64,000 nucleotides of DNA from JBOFSQ01 sp051651625 (GCA_051651625.1 JBOFSQ010000021.1:1-64000); one strand, 5' to 3'. Counted from the first letter of the stretch, positions 17,247-26,080 are shown. Notes: generated from the letters alone by a model not told the origin. Numbers and translations: made by a program.

Positions 17247-18095
17247 TCACAATCGGTGTTCGTCCATCGCACGGAGGTAAAGTGCGATGCGGCTGTAGAG
17301 GTCTAACAGATTCTGCCACTGCGCCATCTGTAAATTGACGCCGTCGCCAGACGGCACCGCCGTCGCTGGCTGATTCTGTTGTGTTGAACCACCGTGGCTG
17401 GCAATCCCCGACGCTGCCGCGCCTGCTGCAACATGCTGCGACACGCCACTGGCACCACCAGCGGCTGGCTTGATACTTCCAACCAGATACCGTAGCCGCA
17501 GCAAAAGATATTGAAGCAACTCCGCAAGCTGCGCCGACTGCTTCGCCGTCAACTGCGATGGCAAACTCGGCGGCGGAAGACGATAAAGTAACGCCCAGTC
17601 TTCAGGCGACATTCCGCGAAAGATTTCACGATCAAGAAGCGGTACGCTCGCACTTTTTGAACTTGCACTACTCGAACCGATGTTCTCACCAGTGAGGGCG
17701 TTCTTGATCGAAGCGAGTGTGTCGGGGACAACTTCAAGCGGCACCGACGAAGTCGCCTTCTCACGCGATATTCGCAACTGCTGTAGTCGCACAGCGATCT
17801 CGTCTGCCGCACCAAAAAGAAGCGTGCTCCGTCCCAAAAAGATCAGGTCTCCGGGCCGCAGTACCCACGAACTCACAACCTCGCCGTTGACCCGCGTACC
17901 GTTCGTACTCTGCAAATCAGAGAGCAAGAGCGACTTGTCTTGCTCGTGAATCTTGATGTGATAACGACTCACACGCTCATCGGTAAGCCTAATCACGTTC
18001 CCCTCTTCACGCCCAATCGTGACCGGCAACATCACCTGATTATAGATGACACCACGTTGCGGGCCGTCAAGAATTCGAAGCGTGATTAGTGTCAT
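17247..18095 (-). CDS. FHA-domain protein
   Basis: This is a 282-residue cytoplasmic protein. Residues about 5-95 form a forkhead-associated domain with the phosphothreonine-binding residues in order: TIGREEGN, then VSRYHIKI and STNGTRVNG. Such domains read threonine phosphorylation by Ser/Thr kinases, of which planctomycetes have many (one is at 63649). The rest is unassigned: a helical middle (EDWALLYRLPPPSLPSQLT, then a leucine-rich LLQYLLLRLRYLVG) and a Gly/Ala/Ser/Gln-rich linker before a short C-terminal helix. It is the last gene of the rpsB-tsf-S1 unit, starting 9 bases after the S1 gene, so its dose may track ribosome synthesis. Confidence 0.85.
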   Translation of the reverse strand: MTLITLRILDGPQRGVIYNQVMLPVTIGREEGNVIRLTDERVSRYHIKIHEQDKSLLLSDLQSTNGTRVNGEVVSSWVLRPGDLIFLGRSTLLFGAADEIAVRLQQLRISREKATSSVPLEVVPDTLASIKNALTGENIGSSSASSKSASVPLLDREIFRGMSPEDWALLYRLPPPSLPSQLTAKQSAQLAELLQYLLLRLRYLVGSIKPAAGGASGVSQHVAAGAAASGIASHGGSTQQNQPATAVPSGDGVNLQMAQWQNLLDLYSRIALYLRAMDEHRL

Positions 18096-18104
18096 CGAAG
18101 TTTT

Positions 18105-19634
18105 TCACCACTTGAGGCCAAAACGTTCGCCATCGCCGCTACGCGATTCTACGCCGCCTTGAAGCGGGACTTTTTTCTGCGGTTTTAACTTGAGAGGCGC
18201 GGCCTGAGGCTCTGGTTTTTGCGGTGTCGAAGTGCCATCGTCGGCAACGTTCTCCGGTGCCGCACTCGCACTCTTGATCGACAAACTCACGCGACGACTC
18301 GCGCGGTCAACCGAGACAACAAGAACGTCAACCCAATCGCCTTCACTCACAACTTCGCCAACGTGTCCAACACGTTTGTTCGCAAGTTCGCTGATGTGAA
18401 CGAGTCCTTCAACTCCCGGCATAAGTTCAACAAACGCACCGAACTCCATCACCCGCGTGACCTGTCCACGCATAATGCTCTTCTCAACGATTGCACTAAC
18501 GTCGTTCCACGGGTCGTTTGCGTCGTCGCGGTAAACGAGCGAAATGCGATTCGCTTCAAAGTCGATCTTGGCGATGCGAACGCGAACAGTTTGTCCTTCG
18601 GAAAGCACGTCGCTTGGGTGTTTGACACGTCCCCACGCGAGCGAACCTATCGGAATGAAACCGTCAACGCCGCCGAGATCGACGAACGCACCAGCGTCAA
18701 TAATTTTTCGCACAACGCCTTCGCGGACTTGGCCAACTTCGAGCGTGGCCTTCGTCTTTTCGCGGAGTTCTTCGCGTTCACGTTCGAGCATCGCGCGGCG
18801 ACTCAAGACAAGATTGCGTCGCTCCGAATCGGCCTCGATTACAACGCACGTCAACCGCTGGCCAACGTAGTCGTCACCTTTCTCGACACGATAGAGCGCG
18901 ATTTGGCTGATCGGCATGAAACCACGCAGCGAGTTAACTTGACACTCAAGACCGCCAGTATTCGCCTTCGTGACAAGACACTCGACAACCAAACCTTCGC
19001 GGACTTGGCTCCAGTCGCGTACATCGGCAGACGCCAGCGGCGTCGAAAGTTCGTAGAGACCTTCGTCGGCGAGGTGTCGCAAGACCGTTACTTCTAGCGT
19101 CTTGCCGACTTCGAGTTCGACTTCAAGCGGAAGTCCGCGACGCGACAAAACGCCTTCATCGCGGCCACCAAGCGAGATGAAAACCTCTTCGGCGTTGAGC
19201 CGCAAAATCTTGCCGTTGATTTTTGTATCGGGTTCGAGAACGCCCTGAGAGGCGATCTCGTCTACACCACTCATCATCTCGTCAATCGACTTCGATGCAA
19301 AAATTGCGTCGAACTCGGCTTCGAGATCGTCCCCCATTTTTCCACGTCGTCGCGGTACGGGAACTTTTTCTCGCGGCGGCTGCGGAACCGGCGGCGATGT
19401 TGACGACGATGCGTCAACGTCTTCACGATCTTCGTGAACGGAAGATTTCGGCGCAACCGTCTTCTCGTTCACGACGGACGCATCGGCAACTTCGCTCGTC
19501 GCGCGTTCGTCGTCGCCGTGTGCCTTCGCGTGCTGCGAACCGCGCGCCGCAACATCACGCTGCGTTGTACGCACCGCTGAATCACGCTGCGAACCAATCA
19601 AGATTGAGTGTTTGAATTCGGTCACGGGCTTCAC
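18105..19634 (-). CDS. Ribosomal protein S1-like RNA-binding protein, four S1 domains
   Basis: The protein is about 509 residues. After a polar, low-complexity N-terminal third with acidic and proline-rich stretches, four S1/OB-fold domains follow. They begin near KINGKILRLNAEEVFISLGG, REGLVVECLVTKANTGG, GQVREGVVRKIIDAGAFVDL and RGQVTRVMEFGAFVELMPG. The last two are the most canonical. A basic tail closes the protein. It is probably the S1-type protein that helps mRNA engage the 30S subunit, or a close paralogue. The start is uncertain: GTG at 19634 gives a GTGA overlap with the tsf stop, and GTG at 19625 is better spaced from GGGAGG. Its place directly after tsf fits a translation role. Confidence 0.82.
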   Translation of the reverse strand: MKPVTEFKHSILIGSQRDSAVRTTQRDVAARGSQHAKAHGDDERATSEVADASVVNEKTVAPKSSVHEDREDVDASSSTSPPVPQPPREKVPVPRRRGKMGDDLEAEFDAIFASKSIDEMMSGVDEIASQGVLEPDTKINGKILRLNAEEVFISLGGRDEGVLSRRGLPLEVELEVGKTLEVTVLRHLADEGLYELSTPLASADVRDWSQVREGLVVECLVTKANTGGLECQVNSLRGFMPISQIALYRVEKGDDYVGQRLTCVVIEADSERRNLVLSRRAMLEREREELREKTKATLEVGQVREGVVRKIIDAGAFVDLGGVDGFIPIGSLAWGRVKHPSDVLSEGQTVRVRIAKIDFEANRISLVYRDDANDPWNDVSAIVEKSIMRGQVTRVMEFGAFVELMPGVEGLVHISELANKRVGHVGEVVSEGDWVDVLVVSVDRASRRVSLSIKSASAAPENVADDGTSTPQKPEPQAAPLKLKPQKKVPLQGGVESRSGDGERFGLKW

Positions 19635-20464
19635 TTGCCTCCCAAAATCCAGTGAACCATCGACTTGATGGCGATCTTTCCGTCGGTGCAAACTTGTTGC
19701 ACCGTTTTGGTCGCGTCTTTGACGAACGGCTGATCGAGCAAGCAACTCTCCGCAAGGAACGTCTTCATCTTGCCATCGACGATCTTGGCGATGATGTTGT
19801 CGGGCTTGCCGGCGTTGTTGGCCTTGGCCTCTTCGGTGATCGCCTCGCGTTCTTTGGCGACGACTGCTTGGTCGATGTCGGCAGCACTGATCGCACGCGG
19901 CTTCATCGACGCGACGTGCATGCAGATGTCGCGGGCAAGAGCGGTGTCGTCACCTTCGATGGCGACGATGACACCAACAGCAGCGTTGTGGTGGACGTAA
20001 CTGCCGCACTTTTCAACGCAACGTAGTATCCGTTTGAAGCTAAACTTCTCGCGGATTTTGTTGACGAGGTCGTCGTATTCTTGCTGGAGTGTCGTTCCGG
20101 GTTTGTTTGGCGATGGTTGCGACAGAAGTTCTTCAGGCGTCTTCGCACCCGGCCCAGTCGCAAGCTGTTTTGCAAGACCGTTAGCAAGAGCAATGAACTC
20201 GTCGTTGCTCGCCACCGGTGACGACTCGCAGAGAAGTTCGACCATCGCCGTGGTGCCAGTCTTTGGATCGGTGAAGACGGCGATGCGTCCGGCGTCGGTC
20301 TCGCGGTCGGCGCGTTTTTCGGTCGTCTTCTTTCCGGCCTTGCGGAGAATTTCGATGGCGGCGTCTTCGTTGCCTTCGGCCTCTTGCAACGCCTTCTTGC
20401 ATTCCATCATCGGCAAACCTGTACGATCACGAAACGCCTTCACTTGTGCAGCAGTAATTTCCAT
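19631..20464 (-). CDS. tsf: Elongation factor Ts
   Basis: This 277-residue protein is the nucleotide-exchange factor for EF-Tu. The N-terminal UBA-like domain carries the signature VKAFRDRTGLPMMECKKAL. The core then runs through DAAIEILRKAG and an ARDICMHVASMKP block, ending in a C-terminal VQQVCTDGKIAIKSM segment. The ATG at 20464 follows AAGGAA. An in-frame extension further upstream would translate a dispersed hairpin repeat and is rejected. Gene order rpsB-tsf is conserved in bacteria, but here the two are 276 bases apart because repeats have accumulated between them. Confidence 0.96.
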   Translation of the reverse strand: MEITAAQVKAFRDRTGLPMMECKKALQEAEGNEDAAIEILRKAGKKTTEKRADRETDAGRIAVFTDPKTGTTAMVELLCESSPVASNDEFIALANGLAKQLATGPGAKTPEELLSQPSPNKPGTTLQQEYDDLVNKIREKFSFKRILRCVEKCGSYVHHNAAVGVIVAIEGDDTALARDICMHVASMKPRAISAADIDQAVVAKEREAITEEAKANNAGKPDNIIAKIVDGKMKTFLAESCLLDQPFVKDATKTVQQVCTDGKIAIKSMVHWILGGK

Positions 20465-20517
20465 TGGGGTATTTTCCTTGTTTTCGGTTGGTGGTTGTGT
20501 GAACGATGTTGACGTGC

Positions 20518-20722
20518 ATCCGTCATTCCCGCAAAAGCGGGAATCCATCCTGATCGCACTTCATTGACGCGGCGTTCGCTCTCACGCTGGCACTCGCTTA
20601 CGCTTCGTGTTCTTATACGTTACGCCAATAAGAACACGAAGCGTAAGCGAGTGCCCAAAAGGACGGACGCAGCGTCCACGAATTGCTGTGAGGATGGATT
20701 CCCGCCTGCGCTGGAATGATGA
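20518..20722. repeat. Composite repeat block between rpsB and tsf
   Basis: Three parts are visible. An inverted repeat around GTCATTCCCGC...GCGGGAAT lies at 20518-20551. A perfect 28-bp stem with an 11-base loop lies at 20589-20655 and is built from the AAGCGTAAGCGAGTG core. A GGATGGATTCCCGC-type hairpin lies at 20691-20722. The last two parts recur in the same order at 59687-59819. Confidence 0.8.
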
Positions 20723-20740
20723 AGCGCGGCGCGATGTCGC

Positions 20741-21451
20741 CTATTCCTTCGCTGCGTTTGACTCTTTCTTTCCTTCGATGATGGAGTCGGCGAGGCAGCG
20801 CAGGAGCAGTTCGATTGAACGGATCGAGTCGTCGTTGCCGGGGATCGGTAGATCGACGAGGTCGGGATCGGAATCGGTGTCGATGATGGCGACGGTGGTG
20901 ATACCGAGTTTACGCGCCTCGAAGATCGCGTTCTTTTCCTTCTTGGGATCGACGACGATCATACATTCGGGGAAGCGGTTCATGTGGCGAATGCCGTTGA
21001 GATTGCGGTACATCTTTTTGTACTCGCGGTCGAGCGACGCCTGCATCTTTTTCGAGTACGACGCAAGCAATGCTTCGTCTGTACGAATGCGTTCGAGTTC
21101 TTCGAGACGCGAAAGTCGGCTGCGGACAGTGCGGAAGTTTGTCAGTGCGCCACCGAGCCAGCGTTCGCTGACATAAGGCATTCCGGCACGTTCGGCCTCT
21201 TGCGAGACAGCTTCTTTGGCCTGCCGTTTGGTCCCGACAAACAGGACGAGACTCCCCTGCGCGACGACCTGCTTGAGGTACTTTTGTGCGCGGAGAATAC
21301 CACGCACCGTCTCGCGGACATCAATGATGTGAATCAGTTTGCGACGCCCGTAGACGTAGGGTCGCATCTTGGGGTTCCAGAGACTCGCACGGTGCCCAAG
21401 ATGGACACCAGCATCAATGAGTTCTTGGATCGAGAGTGGAGCATTCGCCAT
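20741..21451 (-). CDS. rpsB: 30S ribosomal protein S2
   Basis: This 236-residue protein is typical S2, starting SIQELIDAGVHLGHRASLWNPKM and containing RKLIHIIDVRET, FVGTKRQAKEAV, ERWLGGALTNFRTV and DTDSDPDLVDLPIPGNDDS. The ATG at 21451 has AAGGA eight bases upstream; the longer frame to 21487 lacks support. It heads the rpsB-tsf-S1-FHA group and is driven by the promoter at 21600-21627. Confidence 0.97.
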   Translation of the reverse strand: MANAPLSIQELIDAGVHLGHRASLWNPKMRPYVYGRRKLIHIIDVRETVRGILRAQKYLKQVVAQGSLVLFVGTKRQAKEAVSQEAERAGMPYVSERWLGGALTNFRTVRSRLSRLEELERIRTDEALLASYSKKMQASLDREYKKMYRNLNGIRHMNRFPECMIVVDPKKEKNAIFEARKLGITTVAIIDTDSDPDLVDLPIPGNDDSIRSIELLLRCLADSIIEGKKESNAAKE

Positions 21452-21599
21452 TAGCTCAGTCCTTTCTACCACTTCATCGCACGTCAACAGTGCTGACGTT
21501 TCCGTGGCGTTGGCGTTTTTTCGCAGCGTAAGTTATTCCGCACTTCTCTCCGCCGCGACAAGAAGAGAAGGCGTCCGCCCAAACGAGAACGGGGCACGG

Positions 21600-21627
21600 A
21601 TTCTACAGGGGTAGTGAAAACCGTCAA
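21600..21627 (-). promoter_or_regulatory. Sigma-70-type promoter of rpsB
   Basis: On the minus strand TTGACG (21622-21627), a 16-base spacer and TAGAAT (21600-21605) match the rpsL promoter in both boxes, spacer length and the CC after the -10. The leader would be about 140 bases. Confidence 0.7.
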
Positions 21628-21716
21628 GGGTACCCCGCTTGACTTCGCCGCAGTTTTTGCAAGAATGGGCATAAGTTTCGTTCACCTACTTGAGACCGAC
21701 GTTCGCAAAAAACGCA

Positions 21717-22151
21717 ATGATCGACGTTCAAACACCGCAAATATCTATTCTTCTCGATGGTCGTGGACGGCGGCTCTACTTTCCGCGCGAGACGCTCTCC
21801 GGTGAATATCGCCTCGGACACGTCGGCGGAAATGAAATCCACGCCGTCGAACTTTCCGTGTTGTGGCAGACCGAAGGAAAAGGGAACGACGATATGGGAG
21901 TCCACATGTTTACGCGACGAGTTTCGCGGCGCGGCGACTGGATCGATCCCTACACAATCTCACGTTTTCACACGCAACTCCCAGAAACTCCGCTCTCATA
22001 CATCGGTTCGATCATCAAAATAAACTGGTACGTCCGCGTTCGCCTCTTTCTCCACAGCGGCGAGGAAGTGGTCGAGGCGCAGCCATTTCGGCTCGGTAAT
22101 CTCCCCGATGTGAGACTGGTGAAACCAGCGAACTTTCGTTCAATCGGTTGA
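21717..22151 (+). CDS. Conserved planctomycete protein, arrestin-like beta fold suspected
   Basis: This 144-residue protein is predicted to be all-beta, with alternating hydrophobic strands: LSGEYRLGHVG, IHAVELSVLWQTEGKGNDDMGVH, LPETPLSYIGSIIKINWYVRVRLFLHSGEEVVEAQPFRLG. The LSVLW-x-TEGKG then PLSY-G-x-IKI-W-VRVR pattern recalls Spo0M/arrestin-like sheets and is, to my recollection, conserved in planctomycetes. No catalytic motif is seen and the function is unknown. The ATG at 21717 is used; a TTG at 21690 would add nine residues. It is transcribed divergently from rpsB. Confidence 0.65.
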   Translation: MIDVQTPQISILLDGRGRRLYFPRETLSGEYRLGHVGGNEIHAVELSVLWQTEGKGNDDMGVHMFTRRVSRRGDWIDPYTISRFHTQLPETPLSYIGSIIKINWYVRVRLFLHSGEEVVEAQPFRLGNLPDVRLVKPANFRSIG

Positions 22152-22240
22152 CGTTCGCGGTTGCGAAGTCTGTGCGAGTGTGACGAAAATCTGTCGCCGT
22201 ACATTTTTGACGCGACGATGGAATAGAGACGCGATTCCCG

Positions 22241-22331
22241 TCGTTCCCGTTTGCGTGGGAATGACGATGCAATGTGTGCAATTACGCTGGTTACGTTTTC
22301 CCTTTAGATTCCTGCCTACGCAGGAATGACG
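22241..22331. repeat. Two ATTCCC/GGGAAT-type hairpin repeats
   Basis: TCGTTCCCGTTTGCGTGGGAATGACGA (22241-22267, shown only in part by its arms TTCCC and GGGAA) and ATTCCTGCCTACGCAGGAAT (22308-22327) each form a short stem. They belong to the same dispersed family as 20518, 20691, 59788 and 63514, and lie just before a secreted protein gene. Confidence 0.7.
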
Positions 22332-22339
22332 AAACAACC

Positions 22340-23515
22340 ATGAAACGTCTTTTTCTTGCGATGTTCGTTGCGGCGGTGTCACCGTTTTTTGTTCAGGCCC
22401 AGAGCGACTACACCGCCGAAGGGTGGAAGACGCCGGTGTTGCCATCGACGCTCATTGTCGTTCCGCCGAGTGTGGAATACAACGAAACGGCGAACCGCGC
22501 CGACTTCGTTGAACTTCTGGAGACGCTGCCGAATGTACCGGCGTCGCTGGCTAATGACGTTCGTTTCCAAAAAGAGACGTGGGCGAAGGATGTACGTTTC
22601 AATCGTGACGTTTGGTGCTTTGAACTTGCGTTCCGCCCGATTCGCGTCGTGGCGGTTGACATCCCCAACAAAGACGGCCATCTCGACCGCAAACCGGTTT
22701 GGTATATGGTGTATTGTGTCCGCAACGTCGGCGGCGCGGCGATTCAGCAGACGGGAGCCGGTGGCCGCACGGAGTTCGTCGTAAAACCGAATCCGGTGAA
22801 CGGCCTCGTTGGCGGCGGACTCGCATCGAAGTTGAACGAGCCGACGACATATCCGATTCAGCACGATGTAACGGTTGAGAAGTGTACTTGCGAATTTTGC
22901 ACGGAAAACAAAGTGCCGATCAAGATCGTCATCAATGAACTGACGCTCGACACGCCACTCAACCTTCGCGGCGAAGCGGGAACTTACCAGCCGCAGCCCA
23001 TCGACGAAACGAAGCCGCTCCGTTTTGTGCCGCAGTTTGTGCTGGCGAGCGACAGGATCGTTACTGCGTCGCAATCTTCGGTCGATCCTGAAACGGGCGA
23101 GATTACAAGCACTGAAGAAGTGACTCGCGTCGCCTACACCGATTGCGTAATTCCGCTGGCACTCGACGTGATCGACAAGCGTGAAGGACGCACCGAACCG
23201 CTCGAAACTTCTGTTAGCATTGCGACACGCGACATCGCTGTTGGCGAGTCGGTCTGGGGCGTAGCGATGTGGACTGACATTCATCCCAAACTCACCAAGT
23301 TTTCGGTCTACGTTAGCGGTCTTACGAACGCCTACCGCTGGGAAGACGAGGCCGGAGTCTATCAAGCTGGTGACGAACCGGGGACAGGTCGCCGAATGCA
23401 ACGCAAAACCCTCAAAATTAACTGGTGGCGAATGGGAGACGGTTACAAAATCTCCGAGTCGCAAATCCGTTACGGTTGGGAGGGGGACGTTGACTATGAG
23501 TGGGTTTACAGGTAG
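22340..23515 (+). CDS. Conserved secreted planctomycete protein, function unknown
   Basis: This 391-residue protein begins with a signal peptide (MKRLFLAMFVAAVSPFFVQAQ). The body contains WCFELAFRPIRVVAVDIP, then KPVWYMVYCVRNVGG, which suggests an immunoglobulin-like sheet. A C-terminal WGVAMWTDIHPKLTKFSVYVSGLTNAY block and a terminal KINWWRMGDGYK follow. Three cysteines cluster at about 185-192 (EKCTCEFC). I recognise the pattern as a conserved planctomycete hypothetical, but no domain name or activity can be given. The ATG at 22340 was chosen because it starts the signal peptide. Confidence 0.7.
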   Translation: MKRLFLAMFVAAVSPFFVQAQSDYTAEGWKTPVLPSTLIVVPPSVEYNETANRADFVELLETLPNVPASLANDVRFQKETWAKDVRFNRDVWCFELAFRPIRVVAVDIPNKDGHLDRKPVWYMVYCVRNVGGAAIQQTGAGGRTEFVVKPNPVNGLVGGGLASKLNEPTTYPIQHDVTVEKCTCEFCTENKVPIKIVINELTLDTPLNLRGEAGTYQPQPIDETKPLRFVPQFVLASDRIVTASQSSVDPETGEITSTEEVTRVAYTDCVIPLALDVIDKREGRTEPLETSVSIATRDIAVGESVWGVAMWTDIHPKLTKFSVYVSGLTNAYRWEDEAGVYQAGDEPGTGRRMQRKTLKINWWRMGDGYKISESQIRYGWEGDVDYEWVYR

Positions 23516-23572
23516 AATCCCACCTGGTGTTGGTTGAACGGTGTGGGCCATCATTGCGAGTGGGGGTGTTCC

Positions 23573-24022
23573 ATGTCGTTTTCTGAATCGCGTCGGTCCG
23601 GTTTGGAGTGTCTGGCGGTCAACCCAACAGATGGCAAAACGGACTTGTTGTTGACGCTCTCAATCGATAAAGTTAAGAGTCTGCAAAGGCGTGCGAACGT
23701 GGCCGACGTGTATCGAGTGCAGTTGGTGCGTTCCGTGTTGGATAGTCCGACAGCTATATTTCAAGGGATTCGGTTTGAAGACGACGAGCGACATACCTGT
23801 GACCGTCCGGGTTGGTTGTGCTATTGTGGGTTGCCAACCAAGGATTACACTTCAAGCGGTGCCGAAATCAATCCGCCACCCAAAAAAGTTTTCCTCGCAT
23901 TCGTCAACGACGAGCACATTGTTTACAACTGGGGATGGGAACGAGCCGATCTCGACGCTTGGGAAAGCGGATTATACTTCCCCAAGGAACATCGGAGACG
24001 TTTTCAGGAAAGGGTATTATGA
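23573..24022 (+). CDS. Hypothetical protein, first gene of a coupled pair
   Basis: This 149-residue protein is of unknown function. It has no signal peptide or membrane segment. Visible traits are a basic helix (VKSLQRRANVADVYRVQLVRSVLD), a possible metal or disulphide group (HTCDRPGWLCYCGLP), a KVFLAFVNDEHIVYNWGWERAD segment and a basic C-terminus. GGGGGT precedes the ATG. Its stop overlaps the start of the next gene in an ATGA junction, so the two are made together. Size and coupling resemble toxin-antitoxin or effector-immunity pairs, but no family match supports that. Confidence 0.6.
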   Translation: MSFSESRRSGLECLAVNPTDGKTDLLLTLSIDKVKSLQRRANVADVYRVQLVRSVLDSPTAIFQGIRFEDDERHTCDRPGWLCYCGLPTKDYTSSGAEINPPPKKVFLAFVNDEHIVYNWGWERADLDAWESGLYFPKEHRRRFQERVL

Positions 24023-24456
24023 CCATTTTGTCTGGCCCTGCATTTGTCGAACGCCTCTTTGAAGTTGTGGGAGAGCCGGTCGCCGAATTCCAACCATTCG
24101 CGTTTCACAACACGGATGGTGACTGCATAGAGTTTTTCGTCTCACCGGAAGACTATTTTGCAGAGCGCATCGACGATTACCTGACACTCTATCTTGACCT
24201 TGATACCGAGCAGGTTGTCGGCTTTGTAGTGAAAAACGTCAAGCGGATTCTCGCTGACCTTGCATGCAAAAAGGCGGCTTTGGCTTTCGTGGTTGACGAC
24301 GGACGCGTGCGGCTTCGCAGTCTCTTCGTTGCGATTTTTTCCGACAGTAAACTTGAGGCCCGAAAGCAAGATATTATCGTTCGTGAATACAGCAAGGTCG
24401 TCAACATCGCCGAATCATATCACCTCGACGAAATTGAACTTCTTGCTATAGCGTGA
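24019..24456 (+). CDS. Hypothetical protein, second gene of a coupled pair
   Basis: This is a 145-residue acidic, soluble protein of unknown function. A central FFVSPEDYFAERIDDYLTLYLDLDTEQVVGFVVKNVKRIL segment (seen in parts) loosely recalls DUF2283-like small proteins, in which a bound value such as 'lyldld-t-qvvGf' recurs, but I do not claim membership. The ATG at 24019 has AGGAAAGGG upstream inside the end of the preceding gene and overlaps its stop codon. It is separated from rpmA by 85 bases. Confidence 0.6.
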   Translation: MTILSGPAFVERLFEVVGEPVAEFQPFAFHNTDGDCIEFFVSPEDYFAERIDDYLTLYLDLDTEQVVGFVVKNVKRILADLACKKAALAFVVDDGRVRLRSLFVAIFSDSKLEARKQDIIVREYSKVVNIAESYHLDEIELLAIA

Positions 24457-24541
24457 GTTTTTTGTTGGAACAGTTGGTACGCGGCACGAAAAGTTGAGCC
24501 GCGCAGTCTACAATGATTGAAGAAAGAAAGAAGAGGTATTT

Positions 24542-24814
24542 ATGGCCCATAAAAAAGGACAGGGTTCGAGTCGCAACGGTCGTGATTCGAACGGTCAGCG
24601 GCGTGGTGTGAAGGTTTACGGTGGTCAGGCGATTCGTGCTGGCGGAATTATCGTCCGGCAAGTCGGGACGAAGTTTCACCCCGGCACTGGCGTCGGACTC
24701 GGCAGCGACTTTACGATCTATGCGGTCGTCGATGGATATGTCCATTTCGACAAACTGGGGCGTCGTGTAAACGTCGTAGCGACTGATCCGAACAAGGTTG
24801 CCGTCGCCAACTGA
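24542..24814 (+). CDS. rpmA: 50S ribosomal protein L27
   Basis: This 90-residue protein is canonical L27: MAHKKGQGSSRNGRDSNGQR, then GVKVYGGQAIRAGGIIVRQVG and FHPGTGVGLGSDFTIYAV. The N-terminal arm reaches the peptidyl transferase centre. It has no N-terminal extension of the kind cleaved in Firmicutes. AAGAGG precedes the start. The usual upstream partner rplU (L21) is absent here; the unidentified coupled pair occupies its place. obgE follows 30 bases later. Confidence 0.97.
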   Translation: MAHKKGQGSSRNGRDSNGQRRGVKVYGGQAIRAGGIIVRQVGTKFHPGTGVGLGSDFTIYAVVDGYVHFDKLGRRVNVVATDPNKVAVAN

Positions 24815-24844
24815 CGTTGACGGTTCCTAGAGAGGCGCGGCAAC

Positions 24845-25861
24845 GTGTTTGTAGACGAGATTGAAATCGAGGTCGAGGCGGGCAAAGGCGGTGACGGTTG
24901 TGTCAGCTTCCGCCGAGAGAAGTATGTACCGCGCGGCGGCCCCGATGGCGGAGATGGTGGCCGTGGTGGCGACGTTATTCTCCGTGCCATCGAGGGGCTT
25001 GACACGCTGGTCGATCTGTCGCAGCGTATGCACTGGAACGCATCGCCCGGTACTGCGGGGCGCGGTGCAAAACGGCACGGTGCGCACGGGGATGATTTGG
25101 TAATTGATGTCCCCGTTGGAACGCTCGTCTACGACGCGGCGCATTCACTCTTGCTCAAAGACCTCACAAAAGTTGACGACAAAGTCGTCGTCTGTCGCGG
25201 TGGACGCGGTGGTCAGGGGAACGTCCGGTTCAAAACTGCAACTGATCGCGCACCACGACACGCTACGCCCGGCGACGATGGTGAACTGCGACGACTGCGA
25301 CTCGAACTCAAGATGATCGCCGATGTCGGTCTTGTCGGTAAGCCGAACGCTGGGAAGAGTACGCTTTTGAGTCGTCTTTCGCGTGCGCGGCCTGCAATCG
25401 CATCGTATCCGTTCACGACGAAACACCCGCACCTTGGAATCGTGCAAATTGGTTATGATCGTTCGTTCGTGATGGCCGACATTCCGGGGCTGATTGAGGG
25501 AGCGAGTCGCGGTATCGGTTTGGGGCACGACTTCTTGAGACACGTTCAGCGGACTCGCGTTCTTGTTCATCTCGTCGAACCGTGTCCGCAAGACGGTACT
25601 GATCCGCTTACCAACTACGACACGATTCGTCACGAACTAGCGACGTTTGATACAGCTCTTGCCGCGCGGCCCGAAATTGTTGTCGTGACGAAGGGCGAAC
25701 TCCCCGAAGCACCCCTCGTCCGCGACGCTCTCGCCGCGCGAACGCAGCGTGACATCCTTCTCATCTCTGCCGTAACAGGCGAAGGACTGCAACAGCTCAC
25801 CCACACCATCGCCGCGATTCTCGCCGAAGCAAGCAAATCTGAATCAGAGCACGAAGCGTAA
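24845..25861 (+). CDS. obgE: GTPase Obg/CgtA
   Basis: This 338-residue protein is the essential ribosome-assembly GTPase. The glycine-rich Obg fold runs from FVDEIEIEVEAGKGGDGCVSF through GGPDGGDGGRGGDV. The G domain starts at ADVGLVGKPNAGKSTLLSRLS (P-loop), with DIPGLIEGASRGIGLGHDFLRH as switch II and a VTKGE-type NKxD equivalent. The extra C-terminal OCT domain of some homologues is missing. The start is a GTG at 24845. The last residues (SESEHEA) and the TAA stop are read from a copy of the dispersed GAGCACGAAGCGTAAGCG repeat, so repeat insertion has remodelled the very end of the gene. Confidence 0.95.
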   Translation: MFVDEIEIEVEAGKGGDGCVSFRREKYVPRGGPDGGDGGRGGDVILRAIEGLDTLVDLSQRMHWNASPGTAGRGAKRHGAHGDDLVIDVPVGTLVYDAAHSLLLKDLTKVDDKVVVCRGGRGGQGNVRFKTATDRAPRHATPGDDGELRRLRLELKMIADVGLVGKPNAGKSTLLSRLSRARPAIASYPFTTKHPHLGIVQIGYDRSFVMADIPGLIEGASRGIGLGHDFLRHVQRTRVLVHLVEPCPQDGTDPLTNYDTIRHELATFDTALAARPEIVVVTKGELPEAPLVRDALAARTQRDILLISAVTGEGLQQLTHTIAAILAEASKSESEHEA

Positions 25862-25902
25862 GCGAGTGATTGGGTTAGAGCATCATTGTGCATTGTGCAT
25901 AT

Positions 25903-26080
25903 CTGTCAATTTTTGTAATCGTTCACGCTTCGCATGACGGCATACTTCAATGGCGGTTCTTTTTCTCACACGAAGGCACAAAGGCACGAAGAGAAGAGAA
26001 CGCGGAACACGCTGAAAAACGGAAGACGCAGAATGCTGAACTTCCGCGTTAAAATTCTTCTTTGTGCCTTTTCGCGTATC
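25903..26080 (+). repeat. Family-C palindromic repeat, truncated copy
   Basis: It starts CTGTCAATTTTTGT and runs through GGCGGTTCTTTTT, a CACGAAGGCACAAAGGCACG arm and the returning TTTGTGCCTTTT arm. It matches, inverted, the element at 53538-53771 and relates to 39972-40204 and 46746-46912. The right end is missing next to the gene that ends at 26089. Confidence 0.7.

Noticed and set aside
22379..23554. A 391-codon open frame on the minus strand
   Set aside because: Antisense shadow of the secreted protein at 22340; composition is arginine-rich and low-quality with no domain.
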